Source: Streptomyces lacrimifluminis
GTDB lineage: Bacteria > Actinomycetota > Actinomycetes > Streptomycetales > Streptomycetaceae
Reading direction: 5' to 3'
DNA length: 64,000 nt
NCBI RefSeq assembly: GCF_014646095.1
Contig: NZ_BMMU01000001.1
Location: 496,001-560,000, forward strand
Part shown: one piece after another, positions 9,605-17,270 of the stretch
Position numbering within the stretch: the first letter of the stretch is position 1
Layout of the letters: each line of letters begins with the position of its first letter
Position numbers and translations under genes: made by a program
The notes under the pieces: generated by a model
The model's input: only the letters and a program-made list of their open reading frames with translations
Told to the model about the DNA's origin: nothing
Databases searched by the model: none

Positions 9605-10489
9605 GTGACAGGAACCTTGGTTTTGGCAGGCACGCCCATCGGCGACATCACGGACGCGCCGCCCCGGCTCGCGGCGGAACTGGCGGGCGCCGACGTCATC
9701 GCGGCCGAGGACACCCGGCGGCTGCGCCGGCTCACCCAGGCACTCGGTGTGCAGCCCAAGGGCCGGGTGGTGTCGTACTTCGAGGGCAACGAGGCCGCGC
9801 GCACCCCCGAGCTGGTCGAGGCGCTGCTCGGCGGTTCGCGGGTGCTGCTGGTGACGGACGCGGGCATGCCGTCGGTGTCCGACCCGGGGTACCGGCTGGT
9901 CGCCGCCGCCGTGGAGAAGGACATCAGGGTGACGGCCGTACCCGGCCCGTCCGCCGTGCTCACCGCGCTCGCGCTCTCCGGGCTGCCCGTCGACCGGTTC
10001 TGCTTCGAGGGTTTCCTGCCGCGAAAGGCCGGCGAGCGCCTCTCCCGGCTGCGCGAAGTGGCGGAGGAACGCCGCACCCTCGTCTACTTCGAGGCCCCGC
10101 ACCGCCTCGACGACACCCTCGCCGCCATGTCCGAGGTGTTCGGCTCGGACCGACGGGCCGCCGTCTGCCGGGAGTTGACGAAGACGTACGAGGAGGTCAG
10201 GCGCGGTCCGCTGGCCGAGCTGGCGGAGTGGGCCGAGGCGGGCGTACGGGGTGAGATCACCGTCGTCGTCGAGGGCGCCCCGGAGAGGGACGGCGGGGAG
10301 CTCGGGGCCGAGGAACTGGTGCGGCGGGTGCGGGTGCGCGAGGAGGCGGGGGAGCGGCGCAAGGAGGCCATCGCGGCTGTCGCGGCGGAGGTGGGGCTGC
10401 CCAAGCGGGAGGTGTTCGACGCGGTGGTGGCCGCGAAGAACGCGGAGGGCACGGCCGGTTCGCGCAATGCGACGCCGGTCACGCCATAG
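9605..10489 (+). CDS. rsmI: 16S rRNA (cytidine-1402 2'-O)-methyltransferase RsmI
   Basis: SAM-dependent methyltransferase of 294 residues acting on C1402 of 16S rRNA. It has the tetrapyrrole-methylase fold with LVLAGTPIGDITDAPPR at the N-terminus, AAEDTRRLRRL, the SAM-loop DAGMPSVSDPG and VPGPSAVLTALALSG. The GTG start at 9605 was chosen because it gives the family N-terminus; the longer open frame overlaps pmt. The gene is divergent from pmt and heads a rightward series. The C-terminal 20 residues are variable. Confidence 0.94.
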   Translation: MTGTLVLAGTPIGDITDAPPRLAAELAGADVIAAEDTRRLRRLTQALGVQPKGRVVSYFEGNEAARTPELVEALLGGSRVLLVTDAGMPSVSDPGYRLVAAAVEKDIRVTAVPGPSAVLTALALSGLPVDRFCFEGFLPRKAGERLSRLREVAEERRTLVYFEAPHRLDDTLAAMSEVFGSDRRAAVCRELTKTYEEVRRGPLAELAEWAEAGVRGEITVVVEGAPERDGGELGAEELVRRVRVREEAGERRKEAIAAVAAEVGLPKREVFDAVVAAKNAEGTAGSRNATPVTP

Positions 10490-10666
10490 GCCGGTAAAGG
10501 AGTACGGCGAACGGCAAAGCACAGCCCTCGGATCCGGGCTGTTCCCACAAGGAATGGCCAAGACGCCTTCAACAGTCGACAGGTCGGATGCCTTCACGTC
10601 GGCGGAGGCGTCCACTGGTTCACAGGGACGCATCCGTCCTTTGTCCAGCGGACAAGAGGAGCTGGC

Positions 10667-11083
10667 ATGAGCCAGATCACCGGCCACCGCAGCACGGCCA
10701 CCGCCGTCGTTCACGAGTCGTATTCCTTCGCCTGCATGCGCTGCGGGCACGGCTGGGAACAGTCGTACGAGATCGAGCACCACATCGACGGCAACGGCGC
10801 CGAGATGGTGATGTACGTGGCGGACGGCCAGGTCGTGCCGTCGCCGCTCACCCGGCCCACCTGCCAGAACTGCGACGGCCATGTCGTCCGCATCATGCGG
10901 GCGGGACAGGTGTCGTCGGTGCAGAACTCGATGCACCGGCAGCGTTCGGCCCCGAAGGCGGCACCGGCGGCCGACGCGGCTTCCGGGGAGCCGGGGGAGC
11001 CGGGGAAGCTGGGGGAGCCGAAGGCGGACCATCACTGGCACCTCTCGGATCTCCTCCACCCGTTCCACCGCAGGGCGAGCTAG
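10667..11083 (+). CDS. Conserved actinobacterial protein with two CxxC pairs
   Basis: Product of 138 residues, function not known to me. FACMRCGHGW and PTCQNCDGHV give two CxxC pairs about 40 residues apart, which would form one zinc ribbon. The N-terminal half is compact. The C-terminal part is Gly/Glu/Pro-rich with a short repeat (GEPGEPGKLGEPK) and ends in a His-rich helix (HHWHLSDLLHPFH). The start has a good ribosome site (AGAGGAG, 6 bases before ATG). It lies between rsmI and tatD on the same strand. Confidence 0.75.
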   Translation: MSQITGHRSTATAVVHESYSFACMRCGHGWEQSYEIEHHIDGNGAEMVMYVADGQVVPSPLTRPTCQNCDGHVVRIMRAGQVSSVQNSMHRQRSAPKAAPAADAASGEPGEPGKLGEPKADHHWHLSDLLHPFHRRAS

Positions 11084-11150
11084 CTCCCCCTGGCTCCCCC
11101 GGGCAGGGCAGGCATGCCCCCGTCCCACGGTCCTTTCGTAGGATCGGGGT

Positions 11151-12029
11151 ATGTCTGCCAAGTCCCAAGCCGTCGACGCGCCGCCGCTGCCCGAACCCCT
11201 TCGGGTGGCGGTCGCCGATTCCCACACCCACCTCGACATGCAGTCCGGCACGGTCGCGGAAGGCCTCGCCAAGGCCGCGTCGGTCGGGGTGACGACGGTC
11301 GTCCAGGTCGGCTGCGACATCAAGGGCTCCCGGTGGGCGGCCGAGACGGCGGCCACGTACGAGAGCGTGCACGCGACCGTCGCCCTGCACCCGAACGAGG
11401 CCCCCCGCATCGTCCACGGCGACCCCGACGGCTGGTCCCGGCAGGGCGCGCGCGTACCCGGCGGCGACGCGGCCCTCGACGAGGCGCTCGCGGAGATCGA
11501 CCGACTGGCCGGGCTTCCGCAGGTCAAGGGCGTCGGTGAGACGGGACTGGACTACTTCCGTACCGGACCCGAGGGCAAGGCGGCCCAGGAGCGGTCCTTC
11601 CGGGCGCACGTCGAGATCGCCAAGCGGCACGGCAAGGCGCTGGTCATCCACGACCGGGACGCGCACGCCGACGTCCTGCGGGTCCTGAAGGAGGAGGGCG
11701 CCCCCGAGCGGACCGTCTTCCACTGCTACTCCGGCGACGCCGAAATGGCCGAAGTCTGCGCCGCGAACGGCTACTTCATGTCCTTCGCCGGCAACATGAC
11801 GTTCAAGAACGCCCAGCCCCTGCGCGACGCGCTCGCGGTGGCCCCCCTGGAGCTGGTCCTCGTGGAGACGGACGCGCCCTTCCTCACCCCGGCGCCGTAC
11901 CGGGGCCGCCCCAACGCTCCCTACCTCATCCCGGTCACCCTGCGGGCGATGGCCGAGGTGCGGGGCATCGACGAGGACAGCCTGGCGGCGGCCATCTCGG
12001 CGAACACCGCACGTGCCTTCGATTACTGA
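11151..12029 (+). CDS. tatD: TatD-family metal-dependent hydrolase/DNase
   Basis: TIM-barrel hydrolase of 292 residues. Metal ligands expected for TatD are present: DSHTHLD near the N-terminus, GETGLDY (Glu), VIHDRDA, FHCYSGD and ETDAPFLTP (Asp). Members act as 3'-5' exonucleases or D-aminoacyl-tRNA deacylase-like enzymes. The gene lies between the zinc-ribbon protein and rpfB, an arrangement common in actinobacteria (metG/tatD/rpfB/rsmA), although here rsmA is separated from rpfB by about 9 kb of accessory genes. Confidence 0.92.
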   Translation: MSAKSQAVDAPPLPEPLRVAVADSHTHLDMQSGTVAEGLAKAASVGVTTVVQVGCDIKGSRWAAETAATYESVHATVALHPNEAPRIVHGDPDGWSRQGARVPGGDAALDEALAEIDRLAGLPQVKGVGETGLDYFRTGPEGKAAQERSFRAHVEIAKRHGKALVIHDRDAHADVLRVLKEEGAPERTVFHCYSGDAEMAEVCAANGYFMSFAGNMTFKNAQPLRDALAVAPLELVLVETDAPFLTPAPYRGRPNAPYLIPVTLRAMAEVRGIDEDSLAAAISANTARAFDY

Positions 12030-12133
12030 CGCGTACTGACGTGCGTTGACGCTCCGTAGTCGCGTCGCTTTGGAGAGTGACGACGGCTCCGCTAGGTTCT
12101 GGTGCCCGTCGCCGGAACCTGGAGCGTGTCGTC

Positions 12134-13498
12134 GTGAGCAGTTCGCCGTACGAGACGTACAGCCCCGTCAGCGGGCCACAGCCGCCCTCGCCCTACGGGG
12201 GGTACGACCCGTACACCGCCGAGACGGTGGCGTACGGGGTGCCGTACGGCGTGCCGTACGAGGACACGTACAGGCCCGCCTATGAGCCCTCGGCGCCACC
12301 GGAGCCCCCCGCGCCGCCGATGTCGCCCACACTGCCCCGGCAGCAGCAGGTGGCCGGCGGGCGGGTCCGCGAGGGACGGGCGGCCAGGCGCCGCAAGGGC
12401 TCCGAACGACCCGACTTCCGGCGATTGCTGCCGCAGGCGCTGGTCGTGGCGTTCCTGGCGGGCGGTACGACGGCCTTCGTCGCCAAGGACAAGGCGATCG
12501 AACTGAACGTCGACGGCAAGCCGCGCACCCTGCACACCTTCGCCGACGACGTGACCGAACTGCTGGCCGACGAGGGGGTCGCGGTCGGCGCCCACGACGT
12601 GGTGGCCCCCGCGCCGGGCACCGAACTGGCCAGCGGCGACGAGGTGCGCGTCCACTACGGGCGACCCGTACGGATCACTCTGGACGGTGAACAGCGCGAG
12701 GTGTGGACGACGGCACACACGGTGGAGGCAGCGCTCGCGGAGTTCGGGGTGCGTGTCGAGGGCGCGTATCTGTCGCTCGCGCGCTCCCGGAAAATCGGGC
12801 GCCAGGGGCTGACCATCGACGTCCGCACCGAGCGCACGGTGACGATCATGGCGGACGGCCGGGCCCGCACGATCCGTACGAACGCGGCGACGGTCGGCGA
12901 GGCGGTGGAGGCGGCCGGGATCACGCTCCGGGGCGAGGACACCCTCTCGGTGGCCGCCGCGAGCTTTCCGCGCGACGGCCAGACCGTGACGGTGCTGCGG
13001 ATCACGGGCTCGAAGGAGGTGCGCGAGGAGCTGATCCCCTACGACGTGCGGCGCACCCAGGACGCGTCCCTGTTCAAGGGCACGGAGGTCGTCGACCAGG
13101 CGGGCCGCCCGGGTCTGCGCCGGGTCACCTTCGCCCTGCGCTCGGTCAACGGCGTCAAGCAGAAGCCACGCCGGGTGCGCACGGAGGTGGTGCGCGAACC
13201 TCGGGCCCAGTTGGTGCGGGTGGGTTCGAAACCCCTGCCGACCTCAGTGCAGGGGGCGGACCACCTGGACTGGGGTTCGCTGGCGGCCTGCGAGTCGGGG
13301 GGCCGCCCGAACGCGGTGGACCCGTCGGGGACCTACGGCGGCCTCTACCAGTTCGACACCCAGACCTGGCAGAGCCTGGGCGGCTCCGGGCGCCCCCAGG
13401 ACGCGACGGCCACGGAGCAGACGTTCCGCGCGAAGAGGCTGTATGTGCAGCGGGGGGCGGGGCCTTGGCCGCATTGTGGGGGGCGGTTGCACGGCTGA
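12134..13498 (+). CDS. rpfB: Resuscitation-promoting factor RpfB-type protein
   Basis: Exported peptidoglycan hydrolase of about 454 residues from GTG 12134. A Tyr/Pro-rich cytoplasmic head precedes one membrane helix (residues about 98-115). Three DUF348 repeats follow, each with a T(A/N)A.TV.EAL pattern, then a G5 domain (EVREELIPYDVRRTQD). The C-terminal Rpf domain carries the catalytic Glu in LAACESGGRPNAV and the QTWQSLGG motif. It cleaves glycan strands during germination and growth. A small hairpin overlaps its stop codon. Confidence 0.9.
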   Translation: MSSSPYETYSPVSGPQPPSPYGGYDPYTAETVAYGVPYGVPYEDTYRPAYEPSAPPEPPAPPMSPTLPRQQQVAGGRVREGRAARRRKGSERPDFRRLLPQALVVAFLAGGTTAFVAKDKAIELNVDGKPRTLHTFADDVTELLADEGVAVGAHDVVAPAPGTELASGDEVRVHYGRPVRITLDGEQREVWTTAHTVEAALAEFGVRVEGAYLSLARSRKIGRQGLTIDVRTERTVTIMADGRARTIRTNAATVGEAVEAAGITLRGEDTLSVAAASFPRDGQTVTVLRITGSKEVREELIPYDVRRTQDASLFKGTEVVDQAGRPGLRRVTFALRSVNGVKQKPRRVRTEVVREPRAQLVRVGSKPLPTSVQGADHLDWGSLAACESGGRPNAVDPSGTYGGLYQFDTQTWQSLGGSGRPQDATATEQTFRAKRLYVQRGAGPWPHCGGRLHG

Positions 13499-13519
13499 GC
13501 CCGTCCTTTTTCGGGGCTC
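13497..13519 (+). terminator. Hairpin at the end of rpfB
   Basis: GAGCCC (13497-13502) pairs with GGGCTC (13514-13519); the loop contains a run of five T. It overlaps the rpfB stop codon and separates rpfB from the convergent gene ending at 13522. Confidence 0.45.
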
Positions 13520-13521
13520 GG

Positions 13522-13980
13522 CTAGGCGCAGGCGCTGACACCGGCGGCGAGTTCGCACCAGACGAACTTGCCCCGGTTCCCGAATCGGGACAGCGGCTGC
13601 CACCCCCAGAGATCGGAACAGGCCCGCACCATGCCGAGCCCGCGCCCGTCCTCCGAGTCGATGATCCGGTCCAACTCCTGCGGCGGCTGGGGTGGTTGGG
13701 GGTCGGCGTCCCAGGCTCCGATGCGCAGGACGCCGGCGGACCAGCGGACGCGTAGGGCGGCGGGGCCCTTGGTGTGCCGTACGGCGTTGGAAACCAGCTC
13801 GGTGGCGAGGAGTTCGGCGGTGTCGACGAGGCCGATCAGTCCGTGCATGGTGAGGATCAGCCGGAGGGTGCGGCGGCTGACGGTCACGGCACGGAGGTCG
13901 TTGGGGATGTAGAGGGAGTACTCCCAGGACTCGGGCTGGGGCTGGGGCTCGGGCTGGGTGTCTGTCTCGGTTTCGGGCAT
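13522..13980 (-). CDS. Anti-sigma-factor-like ATP-binding protein (HATPase_c)
   Basis: Single-domain protein of 152 residues with the Bergerat ATP-binding fold: LLATELVSNAVRH (N box) and DEDGRGLGMVRA-like G1 box (residues DSEDGRGLGM). No kinase phosphoacceptor domain is present. Streptomyces encode many such RsbW/SpoIIAB-like proteins, often beside HTH-DUF5753 and DUF397 genes, exactly as here with the divergent genes at 14213-15461. Its N-terminus is a Pro/Glu-rich linker. Direct partner is unknown; control of a sigma factor or of the neighbouring HTH protein is an inference. Confidence 0.82.
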   Translation of the reverse strand: MPETETDTQPEPQPQPESWEYSLYIPNDLRAVTVSRRTLRLILTMHGLIGLVDTAELLATELVSNAVRHTKGPAALRVRWSAGVLRIGAWDADPQPPQPPQELDRIIDSEDGRGLGMVRACSDLWGWQPLSRFGNRGKFVWCELAAGVSACA

Positions 13981-14212
13981 GCGTCAACTCCCGTTCGGGG
14001 GTGCGGGGATGTGGGATGCGGTCGGTTGGGCGGTGGCATGCCGCAGCCGTCGTGGCAGGACGGAGTGGTGCGCTTCCGGGGCCCCGGCGTTCCGCAGAGT
14101 GTGCGTCGCATCACCGACGGTAGACCTTAGATTTAAGAATCGGCAAGCTGGTCGCGTAATCTGACCCCCGAACGAGTCGCACTCGCACGTGCGTTGAGCC
14201 AAGGAGCAGTCG

Positions 14213-15064
14213 ATGGGGACCAAGCGCGAACCAACAGCGCGGCAGATGCGCCTGGCGGTCGAATTGCGCAGGCTCCGCGAGGCGGCAGGCCTCAGCGCCC
14301 GTGAATCAGCGGCCCTGCTCGGCGTCAACTCTGTCCAGATCAGCCAAATCGAGTCCGGCGTATCCGGCGTGAGTGAGCAGCGCCTGCGCCGACTCGCCGC
14401 CCACTACGCGTGTACAGACGAGGTGCTCGTCAACGCCTTGGCGATGATGGCGACCGACCGAACACGCGGTTGGTGGGAGGAGTACCGAGGGCTGCTGCCC
14501 ACATCGTTCCTCGACCTGTCCGAGTTGGAACACCATGCGACCCACCGATGGGACGTGGACTTCCTGCATGTCCCTGGCCTCCTCCAGGTCGAGGACTACT
14601 CTCGTGCAGTCTTCTCGTGCCGCGTTCCGGAACTGCCGGAAAGCGAGCTTGAGTTGCGCGTACGCCACCGAATGCAGCGGCGAGCCGTCATCGAGGAGGC
14701 GCAGCCGATCCCGTACGAAGCGCTGGTCCACGAGGCAGCGTTGCGGATCAAGGTCGGCGGTCGTGCCACCTCGCGGGCTCAACTGGCCCGAATCCTGGAA
14801 CTCTCCGAAGCGGACCACGTCACCGTGCGGGTCATCCCCTTCGCGCTGGAGGCCTTCGCCGACATCACAGCCGACATGGTGTACGCCGGAGGCGTTGTCC
14901 CGAGGCTGGACACCGTTGTGCGCGACGGCCCTCATGGCGCGCTCTTCATCGACTCGGAAGCCCAACTGGGAGTCTTTCGAACGCTCTTCCGTAGAGTGGA
15001 GGCGGTGTCGCTCGCCCCCGAACGGTCGCGTGACTTCATCCACAGGCTGGCCAAGGAACTGTGA
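14213..15064 (+). CDS. XRE-type HTH regulator with DUF5753 domain
   Basis: Product of 283 residues. An N-terminal helix-turn-helix (about residues 13-70; LSARESAALLGVNSVQISQIESG) is followed by a DUF5753 domain (GWWEEYRGLLPTSFLDLSELE through YAGGVVPRLDTV). This WhiJ-like family regulates development and antibiotic production in Streptomyces and is normally paired with small DUF397 proteins, two of which follow here with 4-base overlaps. The ATG at 14213 has an AAGGAG ribosome site. A divergent anti-sigma-like ATPase shares the 232-base promoter region. Confidence 0.9.
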   Translation: MGTKREPTARQMRLAVELRRLREAAGLSARESAALLGVNSVQISQIESGVSGVSEQRLRRLAAHYACTDEVLVNALAMMATDRTRGWWEEYRGLLPTSFLDLSELEHHATHRWDVDFLHVPGLLQVEDYSRAVFSCRVPELPESELELRVRHRMQRRAVIEEAQPIPYEALVHEAALRIKVGGRATSRAQLARILELSEADHVTVRVIPFALEAFADITADMVYAGGVVPRLDTVVRDGPHGALFIDSEAQLGVFRTLFRRVEAVSLAPERSRDFIHRLAKEL

Positions 15065-15273
15065 GGCGTCCGGTGACCACCCCCGACAACTGGCGGAAGT
15101 CTTCCTACTCCGGGAGCGGCGATGGCAACGCCTGCGTGGAGATCGCCAACACGCCCACCCGCATAGCCGTCCGCGACTCCAAGACCCCGGCCCGAGCGAC
15201 CCTCACCTTCCCGGTCGGCGCCTTCGCACCCTTCGTAGAGGCCCTCAAGTCGCCCACGGCCCAACTCCAGTGA
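15061..15273 (+). CDS. DUF397 protein, first of a tandem pair
   Basis: Small protein of 70 residues with the DUF397 core: NWRKSSYSGSGDGNACVEIA, then VRDSKTPARATLTFP, then a C-terminal FAPFVEALK helix. The GTG start overlaps the stop of the HTH-DUF5753 gene (GTGA), so the two are translationally coupled. DUF397 proteins are thought to act with their DUF5753 partners, possibly as antagonists; no biochemical role is shown by the sequence. Confidence 0.85.
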   Translation: MRRPVTTPDNWRKSSYSGSGDGNACVEIANTPTRIAVRDSKTPARATLTFPVGAFAPFVEALKSPTAQLQ

Positions 15274-15461
15274 CCGCCCCTACTGCCTGGCGGAAGTCGT
15301 CCTACTCCGGCGGCGGCGATGGCAACGGCTGTGTGGAGATCGCCAACTCGCACACCCGCATAGCCGTCCGCGATTCAAAGGTCCCGGCCCGAGCGACCCT
15401 CACCTTCCCGAGCGGCGCCTTCGCCATCTTCATCGAGTCCGTCAAGTCGCCCACCCGGTAA
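15270..15461 (+). CDS. DUF397 protein, second of a tandem pair
   Basis: Small protein of 63 residues starting at GTG 15270, which again overlaps the previous stop by 4 bases. The core WRKSSYSGGGDGNGCVEIAN and VRDSKVPARATLTFP is nearly the same as in the upstream copy, so this is a recent tandem duplication. The N-terminus (VTAPTAW) and the C-terminal helix differ most. It is the last gene of the HTH-DUF5753-DUF397-DUF397 unit. Confidence 0.85.
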   Translation: MTAPTAWRKSSYSGGGDGNGCVEIANSHTRIAVRDSKVPARATLTFPSGAFAIFIESVKSPTR

Positions 15462-15575
15462 AGCCGCTTCCGCACCCTGCGAGTCCCGGTGTCACACCGT
15501 CGAGGTCCGGGGCGAGGTAGGAGTGGTTCCGGCCCAGGGGTCTTCCACGCTCACCTGAAGAGTCACGGCGTTGCC

Positions 15576-16160
15576 CTACGCCTTGACCGGTGCGGCCGAT
15601 CTGGCGGCCTGCTCGATCTTCGCGCAGTAGGCCGCACGGGCCTCCTCGTCGATCTGCTTCTCGTGTTCGGCGCGCAATCCGGTCCGGCCGTCGAGGCCCT
15701 CGCGCAGGATGTCGGCGTGCCCGGTATGCCGGTTGGACTCGCCGAGGACATGGACCATGACGGCGAACAGGTTCGTGTTGGGACAAGGCTTCGGCCACCA
15801 CGGCACGTGGCCGGGGGCGTCGAGGGGAAGCTCGTTGATCGTCGCGTCCGAGTGTTCCCACGTGCGCCGGTAGAACCCGATGATCTGATCGCGGGTCTCG
15901 TCCTCGGCCGCCCACAGATCGCTGCCGTCGTAGTCCTGCCACCGGGACAGCGGTTCCGGGGAAGGACGGTCGAAGACCTCGCCGAAGTACCTGGCCTCGA
16001 CGGTGGCCACGTGTTTGACCAGGCCGAGGAGGTTGGTCCCGGTCGCTGTCAAAGGCCGGCGGGCGTCGTATTCGGACAAGCCGTCGAGTTTCCAGAGCAG
16101 CGCGTTGCGGTCCCGCCGCAGTCTCCCGTGCAGGTTGTCCTTCGCGAAGTCATCGGTCAT
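15576..16160 (-). CDS. DinB-superfamily (DUF664-type) protein
   Basis: Predicted four-helix-bundle protein of 194 residues from ATG 16160. The three metal-binding His of the DinB/YfiT superfamily appear in GLVKHVATVEARYF, MVHVLGESNRHTGHADILRE. Such proteins are linked to mycothiol- or bacillithiol-dependent transfer and detoxification, but many have no known substrate. The upstream extension of the frame to 16364 is not family-like and was trimmed. It converges with the DUF397 pair. Confidence 0.85.
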   Translation of the reverse strand: MTDDFAKDNLHGRLRRDRNALLWKLDGLSEYDARRPLTATGTNLLGLVKHVATVEARYFGEVFDRPSPEPLSRWQDYDGSDLWAAEDETRDQIIGFYRRTWEHSDATINELPLDAPGHVPWWPKPCPNTNLFAVMVHVLGESNRHTGHADILREGLDGRTGLRAEHEKQIDEEARAAYCAKIEQAARSAAPVKA

Positions 16161-16244
16161 GCGGCATGAGCCTGCCACGGGGCTGCTCGTGACCTCAAGA
16201 TCCCGTACGTGACCCGCAACGACTGGCAGAGCCGAGGCCTGGCC

Positions 16245-16319
16245 ATGCCTACGAAACCGCTGACCTCTCAGACCGTCCAGCGGCTCACCTTCACCCGGTT
16301 CCTCTATGAGTGCGGGTAA
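16245..16319 (+). pseudogene. Possible 5' remnant of a hypothetical gene
   Basis: A 24-codon frame from ATG 16245 ends at TAA 16317. The stretch VQRLTFTRFLYECG reminds me of the N-terminus of a conserved actinobacterial hypothetical protein of much greater length. If so, this is a truncated relic. The evidence is weak and rests on recall only. Confidence 0.2.
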
Positions 16320-16551
16320 TCGCGGTTGTCGTCTTCCCTGCTGGACCTGTGCGGGGGGCATCACCGGCCATCAGGAGGAGTCAGGTCGACTCAACAGCAC
16401 CTTGTCACCTGCGCGGAATGCGGCGGCCTGGACGGCCTCGTGCGGCCGCCCCGATCCCTGACGAGGGCGGTGGCGCCGCCGCTCGCCCTGCCGCCGCTAT
16501 GGGCGAATGGGGTGTCGTCGACACAGGCGCTCACTGGGCAAGCACTGGGTA

Positions 16552-16577
16552 GGCAATGGGTAGAAGTACCCATTGCC
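16552..16577. repeat. Perfect 11-bp inverted repeat
   Basis: GGCAATGGGTA (16552-16562), loop GAAG, TACCCATTGCC (16567-16577). Just before it, CACTGGGCAAG and CACTGGGTAGG form related tandem units. There is no T-tract. It could be a regulator site or an RNA hairpin upstream of the short frame at 16609. Confidence 0.45.
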
Positions 16578-16608
16578 GGGACGGAACCCCCGCGGCGACA
16601 GTCCTCAC

Positions 16609-16749
16609 ATGAACCACACAGGAGGGGCCACGGTGTCCGGCTCCGCTGCAGAACCACCTCCGTCGAACACGGCCCGCGTGCCGACACGACAGTCCGCCCC
16701 CTGCTCGACAGCGCGCCTGCGGCGGTTGACGGCCGACGGCCGCAGCTGA
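16609..16749 (+). CDS. Possible small protein, unknown
   Basis: Frame of 46 codons from ATG 16609, or 38 from GTG 16633; the latter has a strong GGAGGGG ribosome site 5 bases upstream. The product is Ser/Thr/Pro/Arg-rich with one Cys and no recognised domain. Its position 32 bases after a perfect hairpin is the only contextual support. It may be spurious. Confidence 0.2.
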   Translation: MNHTGGATVSGSAAEPPPSNTARVPTRQSAPCSTARLRRLTADGRS

Positions 16750-17270
16750 CACGGAACGCCACCCCGCCGCCTGCGGGCGACATCACCACCGCGGCATGGG
16801 CGCCGCACGAAGTCACCCGCGCTACCCGTCCGCAGGGAACAGGGCCGTTCCTCGCTGACCGCGCACGTCCCAGGAGCCTCGACCTGTCGCGATCAGTGGG
16901 ACACGCAGTTACCCCCGCACGACTTTCCTCCCTTCTGTGCCTCCGGTACCGGCGTGCGTCGCCGCGCGGGAGGCGGAACAGCGCGGCCGGGAAACCCGTC
17001 CACTCCGGGTGATCCCGCGAGGAAATCGTTTTTGACCCACCCACGCAATCAACCCCAAGGGCGAATATGCCTATTCATCACCGAACGCACGGGAGCGCTC
17101 CCATGCGTGGCGGAAGGAAGCAGGAAATGCGCACGGATTCGCCGCCGGCCCGACCGCCTCCAGTGGAGGAAGGACCGAACCGGCCGATCCGGAGTCGACC
17201 GAAAAAACCCTTCTCCGGGAAAACCGTGGTGGATCCCATTCGCTGGTCCACCTTTCCGAAAGGACGCACG

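Larger units (their letters stand above)
16161..17270. other. Gene-poor stretch upstream of the secreted protease
   Basis: About 1.1 kb with no convincing full gene on either strand. It holds a possible gene relic (16245-16319), a perfect hairpin (16552-16577), a short frame with a ribosome site (16609-16749) and an AT-richer leader just before the protease start. Longer open frames here are Arg/Pro-rich GC shadows without family features. Confidence 0.5.

Noticed and set aside
7732..10077. Minus-strand open frame of 781 codons
   Set aside because: Overlaps pmt and rsmI in another frame; composition is Arg/Pro/Gly-rich with no family motif. It is a high-GC shadow.
17067..17270. N-terminal extension of the secreted protease
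   Set aside because: It would place about 70 charged residues before the signal peptide; TTG 17271 has a ribosome site.
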